Assembly: GCA_910574895.1 (NCBI GenBank)
Contig: CAJTDQ010000001.1
Location: 558,001-622,000, forward strand
Origin: Eubacteriaceae bacterium
GTDB lineage: Bacteria > Bacillota > Clostridia > Lachnospirales > Lachnospiraceae
Length of the DNA stretch: 64,000 nt
Direction of reading: 5' to 3'
Shown here: piece by piece, positions 8,884 through 19,700 of the stretch
How the letters are laid out: each line of letters starts with the position of its first letter
Position numbering within the stretch: position 1 is the first letter of the stretch
The notes under the pieces: model-generated
Databases searched by the model: none
Told to the model about the DNA's origin: nothing
Seen by the model: only the letters and a program-made list of their open reading frames with translations
Made by a program: the position numbers and the translations under genes

Positions 8884-9192
8884 TTATTTTACCATCTTTA
8901 TAATGTCTTCTTTTGAAACCAATCCTACTGATTTGTTAACTTCTTCCCCATTCTGAATCACCACAAGTGTTGGAATGCTCATAACATTATATCTCATAGC
9001 AAGCTCCGGCTCTTCATCCACATTAATCTTGCAAACTTTAATATCAGTGTTTTCTTCAGCCACCTCATCCACTATAGGGCTCAGCATCTTGCATGGACCA
9101 CACCAGTCTGCAAAAAAATCTACTAATACCATTCCCTCTGCCTTTAACACCTCTGTTTCAAAACTTTCCTTATTTACTTTCATTACTGCCAT
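8884..9192 (-). CDS. trxA: Thioredoxin
   Basis: A 102-residue thioredoxin fold with the active site WCGPC (Cys31, Cys34) and the conserved cis-proline region YNVMSIPTLVV. It is a general cytoplasmic disulfide reductant, recycled by the TrxB encoded next to it. The start is ATG at 9192 (MAVMKVNKESF) because AGGAGG lies 6 bases upstream. The reading frame is open further upstream but adds a non-thioredoxin hydrophobic segment without a ribosome binding site. It lies about 110 bases downstream of the P-type ATPase gene. Confidence 0.97.
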   Translation of the reverse strand: MAVMKVNKESFETEVLKAEGMVLVDFFADWCGPCKMLSPIVDEVAEENTDIKVCKINVDEEPELAMRYNVMSIPTLVVIQNGEEVNKSVGLVSKEDIIKMVK

Positions 9193-9302
9193 ATTCAGCC
9201 TCCTGACTTTTTTAATATTTGTACTTTTATTAAAGTACTGATTAAGGTTTTCCTTAATTACTTTTAAATATAGTATAACCATTTTATTCAATTAAACCAA
9301 TA

Positions 9303-11765
9303 CTATTTTTTACTCTTTTTCTCTTTTATATATTTTATTAACTGAATCACTGCTGTAGGAATAAAAGATAATATAAAAATTATAATTAATCCTGTGCTTG
9401 ATATTGTAACAACATTAAAAATATCTTTCAGATATGAAATCCTTACAATCATAAACACAAGCATAATTCCCAGTAAAAAAGCCCCGATGCTATATTTATT
9501 TGAAAACATTCCTATCTTAAATACAGATCCCTCATTACGACAGTTAAAACCATGAAAAAGCCTTGCAGCGGTCAATGTAATAAATGCATATGTGGCGGCA
9601 GATTCCGGGCTTATTTTTAATCCTATAAAATACGAGATTAAAGTTACAACAGATATCAGTGCCCCCTGCCATAATACTCTGATAGAAAATTCTTTCGTTA
9701 AAATTCCTTCTTTCTGGTTTCTCGGCTTTTGTTTTAATAGACTATCATCGTTTTCTTCCATGCCGATTGCCAGTGCCGGAAAAGAATCTGTTACCAGATT
9801 AATAAATAATAATTGAATGGCAGTAAAAGGAGAAGGTAATGCCAGTAGTGATGTAACCAGCACAGTAATAATTCCTGCCATATTTCCTGATAACAGAAAA
9901 ATAACAGCATTTTTAATATTTCTGTAAACATTTCGTCCATTAGATACTGCCTGAATAATTGTAGAAAAATTATCATCCGTTATAACCATATCCGAAGCAT
10001 CTTTTGCAACTTCTGTGCCTGTTCCCATACCGACGCCGATATCTGCCCGTTTCAGTGCCGGAGCATCATTTACTCCATCTCCGGTCATTGCTGTTATATG
10101 CCCTATCTTCTGCCACGCCTTTACAATTCGTATTTTTGCTTCCGGAGAAACTCTTGCGAAAACAGATACCTTTGGCAATACCTCCAGCAATTTCTCTTCC
10201 GGAATCTCTTCCACTTCTTCTCCGCTTAAAACCATATCTCCTTCATGATATATTCCCACCTCTTCTGCAATAGATGCTGCTGTAAGTTTATTATCACCTG
10301 TTATCATAACAGTTTTTATACCTGCCATCTTTGCTGACTCTACAGCATCCCTTGACTGTATTCTTGGTGGATCAATCATAGATATCAATCCTATAAATAT
10401 CAATTCATTCTCACATTCCATTGTTAAAACTTCATCGGTTTCTTTATATGCAAAAGCCAGTACTCTCTTTCCTTCCCCCGCATATTTTTTATTATATTGC
10501 TCCAACACCTCTCTATCCTTGCTGTTGATTTCACGTACCTGATTATTTTCAACAATATATTTGCATCGACTGATAATAACCTCATAAGCACCTTTCGTAT
10601 AAAGAGTCTCCTGGCCATGAATAAAACATTTCACACTCATCATCTTTCTTTCAGAATCAAAAGGAAGCTCCTCTATCCGTCTAATTTCATTTTTTATTTT
10701 TTGCACACTATAAGAAAGATTCATTTGATTTCCCATATCCAACAAAGCTGTTTCTGTGGGATCTCCTCTAAATCCACTTTCACAAAACTCTGCATCATTA
10801 TTTAACACAGCACAATATAGAAGCTGTGTTTTTACAGTGCTGTCCTTTCGGAATAATTGCGGTGTCATGGATATGCCATCTACATATATATCTTTTACTG
10901 TCATTTTATTTTGTGTTAATGTTCCTGTTTTATCCGAACATATAACAGAAACACATCCTAATGTTTCAACTGCTTTCAAGTTTCTGATGATTGCATTTTC
11001 TTTTGCCATATGACTCGTACCAATTGCCTGAACTATTGTTATAATAGAACTCAATGCCTCAGGAATCGCCGCCACTGCTAACGCAACTGCAAACATCAGA
11101 GAATCAATTACATTCCAGCCTCTTAACCAATACAATAAAAAAACAACTGCACTAATTGCTATAATAACAATTGCCAGATTTCTGCTAAATTTGTCTAAGC
11201 TTATTTGCAATGGAGTTTTCCTGCTTTTTTCATTCTTCAGCATCGTTGCAATCTTTCCGATTTCCGTATCCATACCTATTGATGTAACCACAATCTCTGC
11301 TCTTCCATATGTTACATACGTTCCGGAAAATCCCTTATCTGTTTTTTCTACGCTGACAGATTCACCTGTAATTGCACTTTCATTCACCTTTAGTGAATAA
11401 TTCTTGTCGATATTACCATCTGCTACTATCATATCTCCTGCTTCAACGAGCAGTCTGTCTCCCGGCTCAACATCAATACTGTTTATCTCTACCGTATTAC
11501 CATCACATAATACTTTTGCTTTTGGCGAAGAGAGTCTTTTTAATCCTTCTATGGATTTTCTTGCTTTAACTTCCTGAACTGTACCTAAAATAGCATTCAG
11601 CAATATCACAATAAAAATCACGACAGCATTTTCTGTTCCTCCTGACAGCATCGAAATTAATGCTACGAGAATCAAAATTAAAACTAATAAATCACAAAAC
11701 TGCTTTAAAAATACTCTCACAATACTTTGCTGTTTTTCTGTTACAATTACATTTCTTCCTGCCAT
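9303..11765 (-). CDS. P-type cation-transporting ATPase (P2A, Ca2+/Mn2+ type), short N-terminus
   Basis: An 820-residue P-type ATPase. Phosphorylated Asp278 lies in CSDKTGTLTQNK. The hinge is MTGDGVNDAPALKRADIG, the actuator loop is VNESAITGESV and the TM4 ion site is VAAIPEAL. A C-terminal membrane region contains NLVTDSFPALAIG. It exports divalent cations. The usual N-terminal cation_ATPase_N segment is largely missing: the protein begins only about 20 residues before TM1. The start is nevertheless well supported by GGAGG 7 bases upstream of the ATG. A yybP-ykoY riboswitch lies in its leader, which argues for Mn2+ (or Mn2+/Ca2+) efflux, as with other ATPases under this riboswitch. trxA follows on the same strand. 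Confidence 0.93.
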   Translation of the reverse strand: MAGRNVIVTEKQQSIVRVFLKQFCDLLVLILILVALISMLSGGTENAVVIFIVILLNAILGTVQEVKARKSIEGLKRLSSPKAKVLCDGNTVEINSIDVEPGDRLLVEAGDMIVADGNIDKNYSLKVNESAITGESVSVEKTDKGFSGTYVTYGRAEIVVTSIGMDTEIGKIATMLKNEKSRKTPLQISLDKFSRNLAIVIIAISAVVFLLYWLRGWNVIDSLMFAVALAVAAIPEALSSIITIVQAIGTSHMAKENAIIRNLKAVETLGCVSVICSDKTGTLTQNKMTVKDIYVDGISMTPQLFRKDSTVKTQLLYCAVLNNDAEFCESGFRGDPTETALLDMGNQMNLSYSVQKIKNEIRRIEELPFDSERKMMSVKCFIHGQETLYTKGAYEVIISRCKYIVENNQVREINSKDREVLEQYNKKYAGEGKRVLAFAYKETDEVLTMECENELIFIGLISMIDPPRIQSRDAVESAKMAGIKTVMITGDNKLTAASIAEEVGIYHEGDMVLSGEEVEEIPEEKLLEVLPKVSVFARVSPEAKIRIVKAWQKIGHITAMTGDGVNDAPALKRADIGVGMGTGTEVAKDASDMVITDDNFSTIIQAVSNGRNVYRNIKNAVIFLLSGNMAGIITVLVTSLLALPSPFTAIQLLFINLVTDSFPALAIGMEENDDSLLKQKPRNQKEGILTKEFSIRVLWQGALISVVTLISYFIGLKISPESAATYAFITLTAARLFHGFNCRNEGSVFKIGMFSNKYSIGAFLLGIMLVFMIVRISYLKDIFNVVTISSTGLIIIFILSFIPTAVIQLIKYIKEKKSKK

Positions 11766-11828
11766 AAAATTTCCTCCCGACTTTACTAATATTCCTCATT
11801 GAATAAAAATAATAACTTTTTGTACAAC

Positions 11829-11876
11829 GAAAAAACGAGACCCTTACCGTACAAAAAATACGGTAAAAGTCTCGTT
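11829..11876 (-). terminator. Terminator forming the riboswitch expression platform
   Basis: On the minus strand arms of 18 bases (11876-11859 and 11851-11834) pair with one or two mismatches and are followed by TTTTTT. It lies between the riboswitch aptamer and the ATPase start codon, so it can act as the regulated terminator. Confidence 0.85.
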
Positions 11877-11956
11877 CTTATCTCAGTATGCTCTCCGGTA
11901 TAAAACGTGATGACGAAAAGCATAACAGTTATCCACTGCGAACTACTCCCTTTTAC
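11870..11956 (-). ncRNA. yybP-ykoY manganese riboswitch
   Basis: The minus-strand leader contains the family hallmarks in order: AAAAGGGAGTAG at 11954-11943, the internal CGTCATCACG, and CCGGAGAGCATACTGAGA. These match the two Mn2+-binding loops of the yybP-ykoY aptamer. It precedes a strong terminator and the P-type ATPase gene, a known gene association for this class. Mn2+ binding would favour read-through and raise ATPase expression, which follows from the family. Exact boundaries are approximate. Confidence 0.88.
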
Positions 11957-12047
11957 AGGTAATTGCTTTTATTTGTTATTAGTATATAGTACTCTTTCTA
12001 AAAATGTCAAACATTTTTCTCTCTTTATCTCATTCTTATCTAACTTT

Positions 12048-14213
12048 TTAAGGTTTTACAAGCGAACCTTCCCAGCCATACTCCATTTCCTGATAATCCG
12101 GATTTACTAATTTGAGTATTGTATTGTATGCATAATTATGAGATGCCAACGTCATAAACTGACTATTCTGATATAAACGGTCCGCTACATCATATACTGT
12201 ATACTCTGCTACATCGCTGTATAAATATGTATCATCTTCCATAAGTGCATATACTCTTACTTTATATTTGGATGTAAATGCTGTCACATTTTTCTTTCCA
12301 AAACTCATAGTTCTTGCAAAATATGTTGCTGTGTCAGACTGTCCATATTTGCCATTAAGAGTTCCTTTCGATGTCGATTCATATGCTTTAATATATTCAT
12401 TATCCTCTCTGATATATAAATCTTCATTCGTAATACCTGTTTTTTCACTTTTTACTGCATCTAAGCCATAAACAAATCCCCAGTTTACAACTTTCTTTCC
12501 TTCAATGACCGGTTCAACAGAACCTACCACTCTGCTTCCTTCATAAGTCGTATTAATCTGAAATCCCTGTATATTAAGTCCATCTTCTTTAGAAATCCAT
12601 TGTTCTGTTCCATATACTGCCATGTCATAAATTGAATAACCATAGGTTGTATTTCTTGAAATTCCATTCATTTTTACATAGCGTCCTCTTACCATTTCTT
12701 TTAATAGAATTTCATCCAGCCTGTTTTGAATGCCGCTTCCTCCCTCAATATCTGCAACTGTCTGATAATTTTCTCCATCTTCTGAAACTTCCAATGTATA
12801 TCTTTTGGCACTGGCTGCTTCCCAGATAATATCAATCTTCTTGATTGTTCTAATCTGACCCAAATCAATTGTTATAGTCTGCGGGTCTTTTCCATGTTCC
12901 GATTCCCACCTGCTGCTAATATCATTATCAATAATATTCTGTGCAGAATTCTGGCCTGAAGATGCTGACACGGTTACTTCCGACTGATTTGCATAATCTT
13001 CATAGACTGTATTATCAACAGTTACTGTGTCATCTAAAAGACTCTTTTTGGTAGACTCACTAAAAGAATATCCAAAATCATCTGTCGTTGATGCAGCATA
13101 ACCTTCCGGATTTCCTTCATTCACATAAATCTTACCTAAATCTGTAAGTTCCCCTGTTCCATTGGTCCAAAGAGCAGATGCTCCATTATTATCTGTTGTA
13201 TCAAAAGAGAACCATGAATATCTCTCTACATAGGGTCTCTCATTTAATCCTTTTATCGCTGTAGATATAAACTCTTCCACACTTTTTCTAGCCCATTCTG
13301 TGTCATAACCCCATCCACTGACAGCGAACTCTGTAACCCAGATAGGTTTATGATACATCTCATATGTTTTATCTACTACCTCAGTAAGAAATGCCTGTGC
13401 ACCTGCTGCACCACCATATTGTCCATAATAACAATGCAATGGAATAAAATCGATTGTATCATGATTTACTTGCTCCATAAATGAACGAAACCAATATCCA
13501 CCATCTGTTCCAGTCCCCCATGACGGACTAAATGCCGGTGCCGGTGCTCCAAGATAGTAACTGTCATGCTGTGTAAACTTTGGCCAGTTAGCCACAGCCG
13601 TATCTACAGAAATATTACTACCACCAACATCTCCTCCCATATCCGGTTCATTGTATGCTAACAAATATTTGTATCCATCGGATGCAATACTAGAAATATT
13701 TCCTTCACCACCATTGCCCCATATCATTGGAACAAACTCAACATACCGATATGGAGTATATGGTAATTTACCAGCTCCCCAGTCATAGTACCATCCCATA
13801 TTCATTGCCCGCGGGTCCAGTTTTCTCCCCATCTCACTATTAACGCACAAACCTTTTTTGGTTACACCAAACTTCACTACTGGTGTATTTTGAAAACTTC
13901 CATCCGTTAATTCAGCTCTAACATATACTTCATACATTTTCACATTGGTTGTGTAATAGTCATATGATGCATCATTTGTTGTTGCAATTAATTCTCCATC
14001 AATATACAATTGATAATTCTTTAAATTGCCTGACTGTATATCAGACCATGTAATATCAAAATATCCTGCTCCTTTTAGTTCATTGTCTTTTGGACTGACA
14101 ATGACAAATTCCTCTGCCGCATTCACGTTGTATTCTCTTGAAACTGCCGGCATAACGGTAAGAACCATAACAATTGATACTACAATTGCCAAAACTCTAT
14201 TTACTATTTTCAT
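12048..14213 (-). CDS. Secreted GH128-like glycosidase with F5/8C-like domain and novel C-terminal domain
   Basis: A 721-residue exported protein with a signal peptide (about 1-32). Next is a conserved N-terminal beta-sandwich-like domain (about 33-125) ending FGVTKKG. The glycoside hydrolase domain (about 128-385) resembles Glyco_hydro_cc/GH128 with acid/base Glu189 in YNEPD and nucleophile Glu295 in WVTEFA. A discoidin-like F5/8C domain follows (about 400-535; SRWESEHG...ITIDLG...KKIDIIWE). The last 175 residues form a domain of unknown function also found in the protein at 63086. Known GH128 enzymes cut beta-1,3-glucan; that substrate is inferred here. The start at 14213 has AAGGAGG upstream. 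Five related proteins occur in the window. Confidence 0.8.
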   Translation of the reverse strand: MKIVNRVLAIVVSIVMVLTVMPAVSREYNVNAAEEFVIVSPKDNELKGAGYFDITWSDIQSGNLKNYQLYIDGELIATTNDASYDYYTTNVKMYEVYVRAELTDGSFQNTPVVKFGVTKKGLCVNSEMGRKLDPRAMNMGWYYDWGAGKLPYTPYRYVEFVPMIWGNGGEGNISSIASDGYKYLLAYNEPDMGGDVGGSNISVDTAVANWPKFTQHDSYYLGAPAPAFSPSWGTGTDGGYWFRSFMEQVNHDTIDFIPLHCYYGQYGGAAGAQAFLTEVVDKTYEMYHKPIWVTEFAVSGWGYDTEWARKSVEEFISTAIKGLNERPYVERYSWFSFDTTDNNGASALWTNGTGELTDLGKIYVNEGNPEGYAASTTDDFGYSFSESTKKSLLDDTVTVDNTVYEDYANQSEVTVSASSGQNSAQNIIDNDISSRWESEHGKDPQTITIDLGQIRTIKKIDIIWEAASAKRYTLEVSEDGENYQTVADIEGGSGIQNRLDEILLKEMVRGRYVKMNGISRNTTYGYSIYDMAVYGTEQWISKEDGLNIQGFQINTTYEGSRVVGSVEPVIEGKKVVNWGFVYGLDAVKSEKTGITNEDLYIREDNEYIKAYESTSKGTLNGKYGQSDTATYFARTMSFGKKNVTAFTSKYKVRVYALMEDDTYLYSDVAEYTVYDVADRLYQNSQFMTLASHNYAYNTILKLVNPDYQEMEYGWEGSLVKP

Positions 14214-14280
14214 ATAGTCCTCCTTATTATGCTTTTGCCCTTTCAATTTTCCTCAGGATATTATATCACAAAATAGTTAT

Positions 14281-15126
14281 TTACATTTCAATAAATTTAA
14301 AATTAAATAAATTAAGATATTTATTGTTCCATTTCTTTTCTTTTAAATCGACATAAAGGTTCATTTTAACCTCTGTACCATTAAATTCAAAAAATGTGCT
14401 TGGACCAATTAATTTTAATTCTCCATTTAATTTTTCATAATACTTTCCATCATTATAAAAAATATTAACATTTGATTCTGCAATCTTTGCTTTTCCTTTT
14501 TTAAGCCGAAAATTTTTATAAGTAGATGCCAATTCTCTATTGTATTGTGAAACCGCTTTGTTAATAGATACTCTTTTGCGAGAAATACTCATATATTGTT
14601 TCATACTATCCGACAAATTAATTGTTATGTCAATATAATTGTTACCTTTAATAAAAGTATATGTCATATATTCATGCTCAGGATGTACTGAAATTGTTTC
14701 CAATTTATATTCTTTATCTTTTGCTTCAACAACCAATAAATCTTTTTTTTGACGAGCTACATTTAAAAAATGCATTCTAGGATCATTATCATCTGCTTTT
14801 TTTATCCATTCAATTAATTCTCCTATGTTCTTCGCATAGTAAAAAGCAATTGATACATTATCTAAATTCTGATTCCCTGATTCTTTTGTTTCCTGTATCT
14901 GTCCATTCTCTCTGCTCATATGAGTAGAAATCTCTTCCTTATCAGCAAACGTATCTTGTGAAATCTCTGTTGAATTTTCTTCGGATAAAATAGTTGAATT
15001 TTCTGAACTATGATTTGAAATCAAACCAGTTGTTGAAACTGTTTTATTATCAACTCGATTACTGAATAAATATATACTCAGACTCACTATTACAATTAAT
15101 AATACGCTTATTACTATTTTTTTCAT
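14281..15126 (-). CDS. Membrane-anchored or secreted protein of unknown function
   Basis: A 281-residue protein not recognised as a known family. One N-terminal hydrophobic segment (about 3-22) acts as signal or anchor. A Ser/Thr/Glu/Asn-rich linker (about 25-85) is followed by a globular lysine-rich region containing ISISRKRVSINKAVSQYN. The ATG at 15126 is preceded by GGAAGG; in-frame TTG codons further upstream are less likely. It lies between the glycosidase and the BspA-like gene. Lipobox and catalytic motifs are absent. The start, length and composition support a real gene, but no function can be given. Confidence 0.7.
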   Translation of the reverse strand: MKKIVISVLLIVIVSLSIYLFSNRVDNKTVSTTGLISNHSSENSTILSEENSTEISQDTFADKEEISTHMSRENGQIQETKESGNQNLDNVSIAFYYAKNIGELIEWIKKADDNDPRMHFLNVARQKKDLLVVEAKDKEYKLETISVHPEHEYMTYTFIKGNNYIDITINLSDSMKQYMSISRKRVSINKAVSQYNRELASTYKNFRLKKGKAKIAESNVNIFYNDGKYYEKLNGELKLIGPSTFFEFNGTEVKMNLYVDLKEKKWNNKYLNLFNFKFIEM

Positions 15127-15166
15127 ATCAATACCTTCCAACAATCTCTTCTACTTGTATTACGAG

Positions 15167-16717
15167 TTACTGAACAAGAATCTTACACCTTGCCTTTTTA
15201 TTTCCATCTTTTGTTATGACTGTAATCGTACACTTTCCTTTTTTTCTTGCTTTGACAACTCCCTTCTTGGAAACTGTTGCTACTTTTTTATTGCTGCTCT
15301 TCCAATATACCTTTTGGTTGGTCGCCTCTTTTGGCGTAACCTTTGATCTTAGTGTATATCTCTTTCCTTTTGCTATTACAAGTTTTTTCTTGTTTAATTT
15401 AACTTTTGTCACAGGTATAATAACCGACACTTTATAACTCGATTTTTTATTTCCATCATCTGTAATAATTGTTATTGTACATTTCCCTTTTCTCTTAGCA
15501 GTGACTACTCCACTTTGAGAGACTGTGGCTACTTTTGGATTTGAACTTTTCCATGTCACTTCTTTATTTGTAGCATTTATTGGAGATAAAGTATACCTCA
15601 ACTGTTGTTTTTTCTTCTTTTGAATCGTTAATTTTCTCTTATTAATTTCAATTTTTTGTACTAAAACTCCTCCCTCATAATGTGGCTGTCTAGTATAATA
15701 TGTATAATCTCTCCAACTTTTTTCATACCATTTAGGATAATAAATTATAAGATCTTTATGTGTATTTTTAAAAATAGAGTCATCAAAAATAGGATTTTTT
15801 TCTCTCGGATCTTCTGAGAAAGCTTTCGGTTTCTTCCCCATAAATTTAACTTCTTTAAGGTCTTCGCAATAGTAGAATACCTCTTTTCCCATTGATGTGA
15901 CGTTTGCTGGTATTACTATACTCTTCAAACTTGTACACGATCCAAATGCATATTCACCAATTGATGTAACACTTTCCGGTATTACTACACTTTCTAAGGC
16001 ATAACATCCTCCAAATGCACCTCCTCCAATTTTCGTAACACTATTTGGTATCGATATATTTGTCAAACCTGTACAAGTTCTAAATGCATTTTGTCCAATT
16101 GCTGTAACACGATTTGGTATTGTTACATTTTTCAATCCTGTACATCCACTAAATGTCTCTTTTCCAATTGAGATAACACTATTTGGTATTGTGATACTTG
16201 TTAATTGAGTACAATCCGAAAACGCAAAACTACCAAAATATTTAACGCTATCTGGTATAATAAAACTCTTTCCAGTCTTTCTTTTTGGATATAACAGCAA
16301 ACCCGATTTATCTTTTGTATATAAAACACCATCTTCACTACTGTACTTCTGATTATTACTGTCCACATTTATACTTTGTAATTTGTCACAATCTCTAAGG
16401 GCAAGTCCTCGAAACCAGGTAACACCAATACGTTCAACACTCTCTGGTATTGTGATACTTGTTATTTCACTATTCAAATAAAGCGAATCACCAATTTCAG
16501 TAACCATTACTCCATCAATCTTAGACGGAATAGTTACATTTGTTTCATCTCCTAAATACCCGGTAATTTTAATATTTCCATAGTACTCCTCATACTTCCA
16601 TCCGTCTTCTGTTTGAGATTCATATCCAACTGCTGAAATAGCCGGGAATAGAGATATAACCATCACTACCACTAATAACCTGCAAACTAACTTTTTACCA
16701 TAAACTTTCATTTTCAT
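15167..16717 (-). CDS. Secreted BspA-type leucine-rich repeat protein with two Big_2 domains
   Basis: A 516-residue exported protein. The signal peptide (about 1-30) is almost identical to that of the gene at 22028. A run of BspA/LRR_5 repeats (about 50-300) shows units such as ITIPNSVISIGKETFSGCTG. Two bacterial Ig-like Big_2 domains close the protein (about 355-435 and 438-516), each with the core WKSSNPKVATVS or WKSSNKKVATVS and GKCTITVIT. Such proteins mediate surface adhesion in gut bacteria. AGGAGG is 4 bases before the first ATG and 10 before the next in-frame ATG two codons later, so the start is uncertain by two residues. It flanks the large metalloprotease gene together with its paralog. 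Confidence 0.88.
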   Translation of the reverse strand: MKMKVYGKKLVCRLLVVVMVISLFPAISAVGYESQTEDGWKYEEYYGNIKITGYLGDETNVTIPSKIDGVMVTEIGDSLYLNSEITSITIPESVERIGVTWFRGLALRDCDKLQSINVDSNNQKYSSEDGVLYTKDKSGLLLYPKRKTGKSFIIPDSVKYFGSFAFSDCTQLTSITIPNSVISIGKETFSGCTGLKNVTIPNRVTAIGQNAFRTCTGLTNISIPNSVTKIGGGAFGGCYALESVVIPESVTSIGEYAFGSCTSLKSIVIPANVTSMGKEVFYYCEDLKEVKFMGKKPKAFSEDPREKNPIFDDSIFKNTHKDLIIYYPKWYEKSWRDYTYYTRQPHYEGGVLVQKIEINKRKLTIQKKKKQQLRYTLSPINATNKEVTWKSSNPKVATVSQSGVVTAKRKGKCTITIITDDGNKKSSYKVSVIIPVTKVKLNKKKLVIAKGKRYTLRSKVTPKEATNQKVYWKSSNKKVATVSKKGVVKARKKGKCTITVITKDGNKKARCKILVQ

Positions 16718-16776
16718 TCTCCCTCCTTAAAATTCACATGTTCTAATATTCATGCATAGCGCTATACACAATTGTA

Positions 16777-19700
16777 TTAGTATCCTGATTTCGGCATATT
16801 TACCGTAAGTGATATAGGTAAAACAAAACTTACATCATTTGCGAGTACCTGATTCATATATGCAACACACGCTCCATTAACTCCATAAAATGCTGATGCA
16901 CCTATTACTACCTTTATCGTCTGTGTTTCATCAAATTTTACTTTTTTTAGATTTGAACAGTTCTGAAAACACTTTTCTGCTATAGCAACATTTTTAGGAA
17001 GAAGAACTACAGATATTTGTGGAGCATTGGATGTACTTATTCCAGAAAATGCTCCTCCTCCAAATGATGTTACCCCTGACAAATCAGCTTGTTCATTTAC
17101 TTTAGGTTTACCATTCTTATATATTGTAGTAAGAGCACCACAACTGCGGAAACAGTTACCTGATATCGAAATGCTTTCTGGTAACTTTATTGTATTAAAT
17201 TTAATTACTTTACTAAAATAATTCCAAAAAGCTCCATAACCAATTGTAGAAACCCCCGACAAATCTAACTCACCAATCACTGGCGAATTTCCAGTCTTAT
17301 ATATCGTTGAAAGATTTCTACAAGCCATAAAACAATATTGTGGTATTGCAAACGACGAAGGTAACCTAACTTTATCAATAGCTGTATTCATAAATGCATA
17401 ATTACCGGCAGATACAACTCCTGACAAATCACATTCTCCTATTACCGGAATGTTACCAAACTTATATACTGTATCTAAATTTTCACAATCAGAAAAAGCA
17501 TACACTGGTAAATTTATATTTCCAGCTGGTAAAATAACAGTTTTAAGTTTTGTACATGTATGAAATGCAAAACTTCCAAGCTTACCCGTAAACTCTGATA
17601 AATCTACCATCTCAAGTTCTGGCAACATCTTTGCAGAGTCTTCATTACTTGTTCCTGAGTTCATGATAACATTTCCCTGAATTTTAAGCCTTTTTACACT
17701 TTCCTCTGGAATTGTTCCTAACTCTCTTGTTATTGCCTGTTTCATTGTTTCTCCACTGTTGGGTTTAACAGTTAATGCATATAACTGTTTTGGCATATTA
17801 TCTGTATCGGACATTGGCAATACAAAACTTGAATCTTTTACCAGTGTCTGATTCATATATGCTATACAAGACCCATTTACTCCATAAAACGCGGATGCAC
17901 CAATTGACATCTTTGTTGTTTGTGTTTCATCTAATTCCACTTTTTTTAAATTACCACAATTCAAAAAGCATTCCGAAGATATTGCTACATTTTTTGGAAG
18001 AATTACCGTTGACATCTGTGGAGCATTCAAACCTCCAGTTCCTGAAAAAGCTCCACCTCCAAACGATGTAACTCCTGATAAATCTGCCACACCATTAACT
18101 TTTTCATTTCCGTTTTTATATATTGTTGTCAAATTTGCACTGTTTCTAAAACATTTTCCTGGTATTGCAACTTTCACCGGCAATTTTACAGTATTGTATT
18201 TTGGTGCTTCATTGATATTATTCAAATCATTATAAAAAGCCGCATAACCAATCGTTGTAACCCCTGACAAATCTATTTCACCATCCACTGGAGAATTACC
18301 TATTTTATAAACTGTTCTTAAATTTTTACATTCCATAAAACAATACTGTGAAATTGTGAAAGATTCAGGCAATTTAACTACAGAAATAGATTCTGCATTA
18401 CGAAATGCGAAATTACCAATTGATGTAACTCCCGACAAATCTATTTCTTCAGAAGCAATTTTCTCACCTGTCCTATGTATTGAAGTTAATTTCGTACAAT
18501 CTCTAAAGGCATTCTCAGGTATTTTAATGTTGTCTGGCAATACAACATTTTTAAGATTAGAACAATTGAAAAATACAAATTTTCCAAGAGTTCCCGTAAA
18601 TCCTGACAAATCTGCCAACTCAAGATTCGGTAATATTCTTGCCGAATCACTATTCCCTGTACTATCTGCCATTACAGCATTTCCTCGTAATATCATTTTC
18701 TTTACAACACCAGCAGATAATGAGCCTAATTGTCGTGAGATAGCCTGTTCTATTGTCTCTCCAGTATTTGGTGTTACAACCAACGGGGATATTTGTTTAG
18801 GCATGCTTGTCGTAGATGACATCGGAATAACAAAACGTGTATCATCTACCAACACTGGATTCATATACGCAATACATGATTCATTAACTCCATAAAACGC
18901 CGATGTTCCAATTGTCACCTTTGAGGTCTGAGACATATCAAATCTAACTTCTTTTAAATTTGACAAATTCTGAAAACAATTATTAGATACTGTTACATTT
19001 GCAGGTAAATTTACTGATATTATGGAACTTCCTGCATCTCCAAACGCACCTATACCAAAAGATGCGATTCCTGACAAATCTAATTCTCCATCTATAGGGA
19101 AATTACCTGTCTTATATATTGTTCTTAACTTTTTACAATCCTTAAAGCAATACTGTGGTACAGTAAATATCTCAGGTAACTCAACGTTCATTATCCCTGT
19201 ATTCTGAAAAGCGTTGTTACCTACTGATGTGACACCTGACAGGTCAACTTTTCCCGTTATTTTTGTTTTTCCCACTTTATAAACTGTATTCAACTTTTTA
19301 CATTGGGCAAATACAAATGAAGGTAACTCAATGCTTGTTGGTAATTTAACCGTTTCCAAATTTGCGCAACTATAAAATGAATGTGCACCCAGTGTTCCAC
19401 TAAATCCTGACAAATCAACTTCCTTCAAATTCGGCAAAATATTTGCTAACTCATTAAATTGCATAGCTGTACCCATGGCCGCATTTCCTGTTATCTTAAT
19501 TTTAGTTATTGTATTGGCATTAGTATTAGCTTTCTCTAATACCCTTTTGACTGCTTTCCCAATTGTCTCATCCATGTTTGGTGTAACGACTAATGGCGGT
19601 ATCCTATGATGATTATCCAAATGTTTTTTAATATCTTCCATACAATATTTACAAAAAATATTATGCACATTACTTATTCTGTCACTATCATACATTGCAT

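Noticed and set aside
9241-9258. Inverted repeat ATTAAGG-TTTT-CCTTAAT between the ATPase and trxA
   Set aside because: Short A/T-rich stem without T tract; too weak to call a terminator or operator.
10004-10273. Plus-strand frames inside the P-type ATPase gene
   Set aside because: Shadow frames of a full-length conserved gene.
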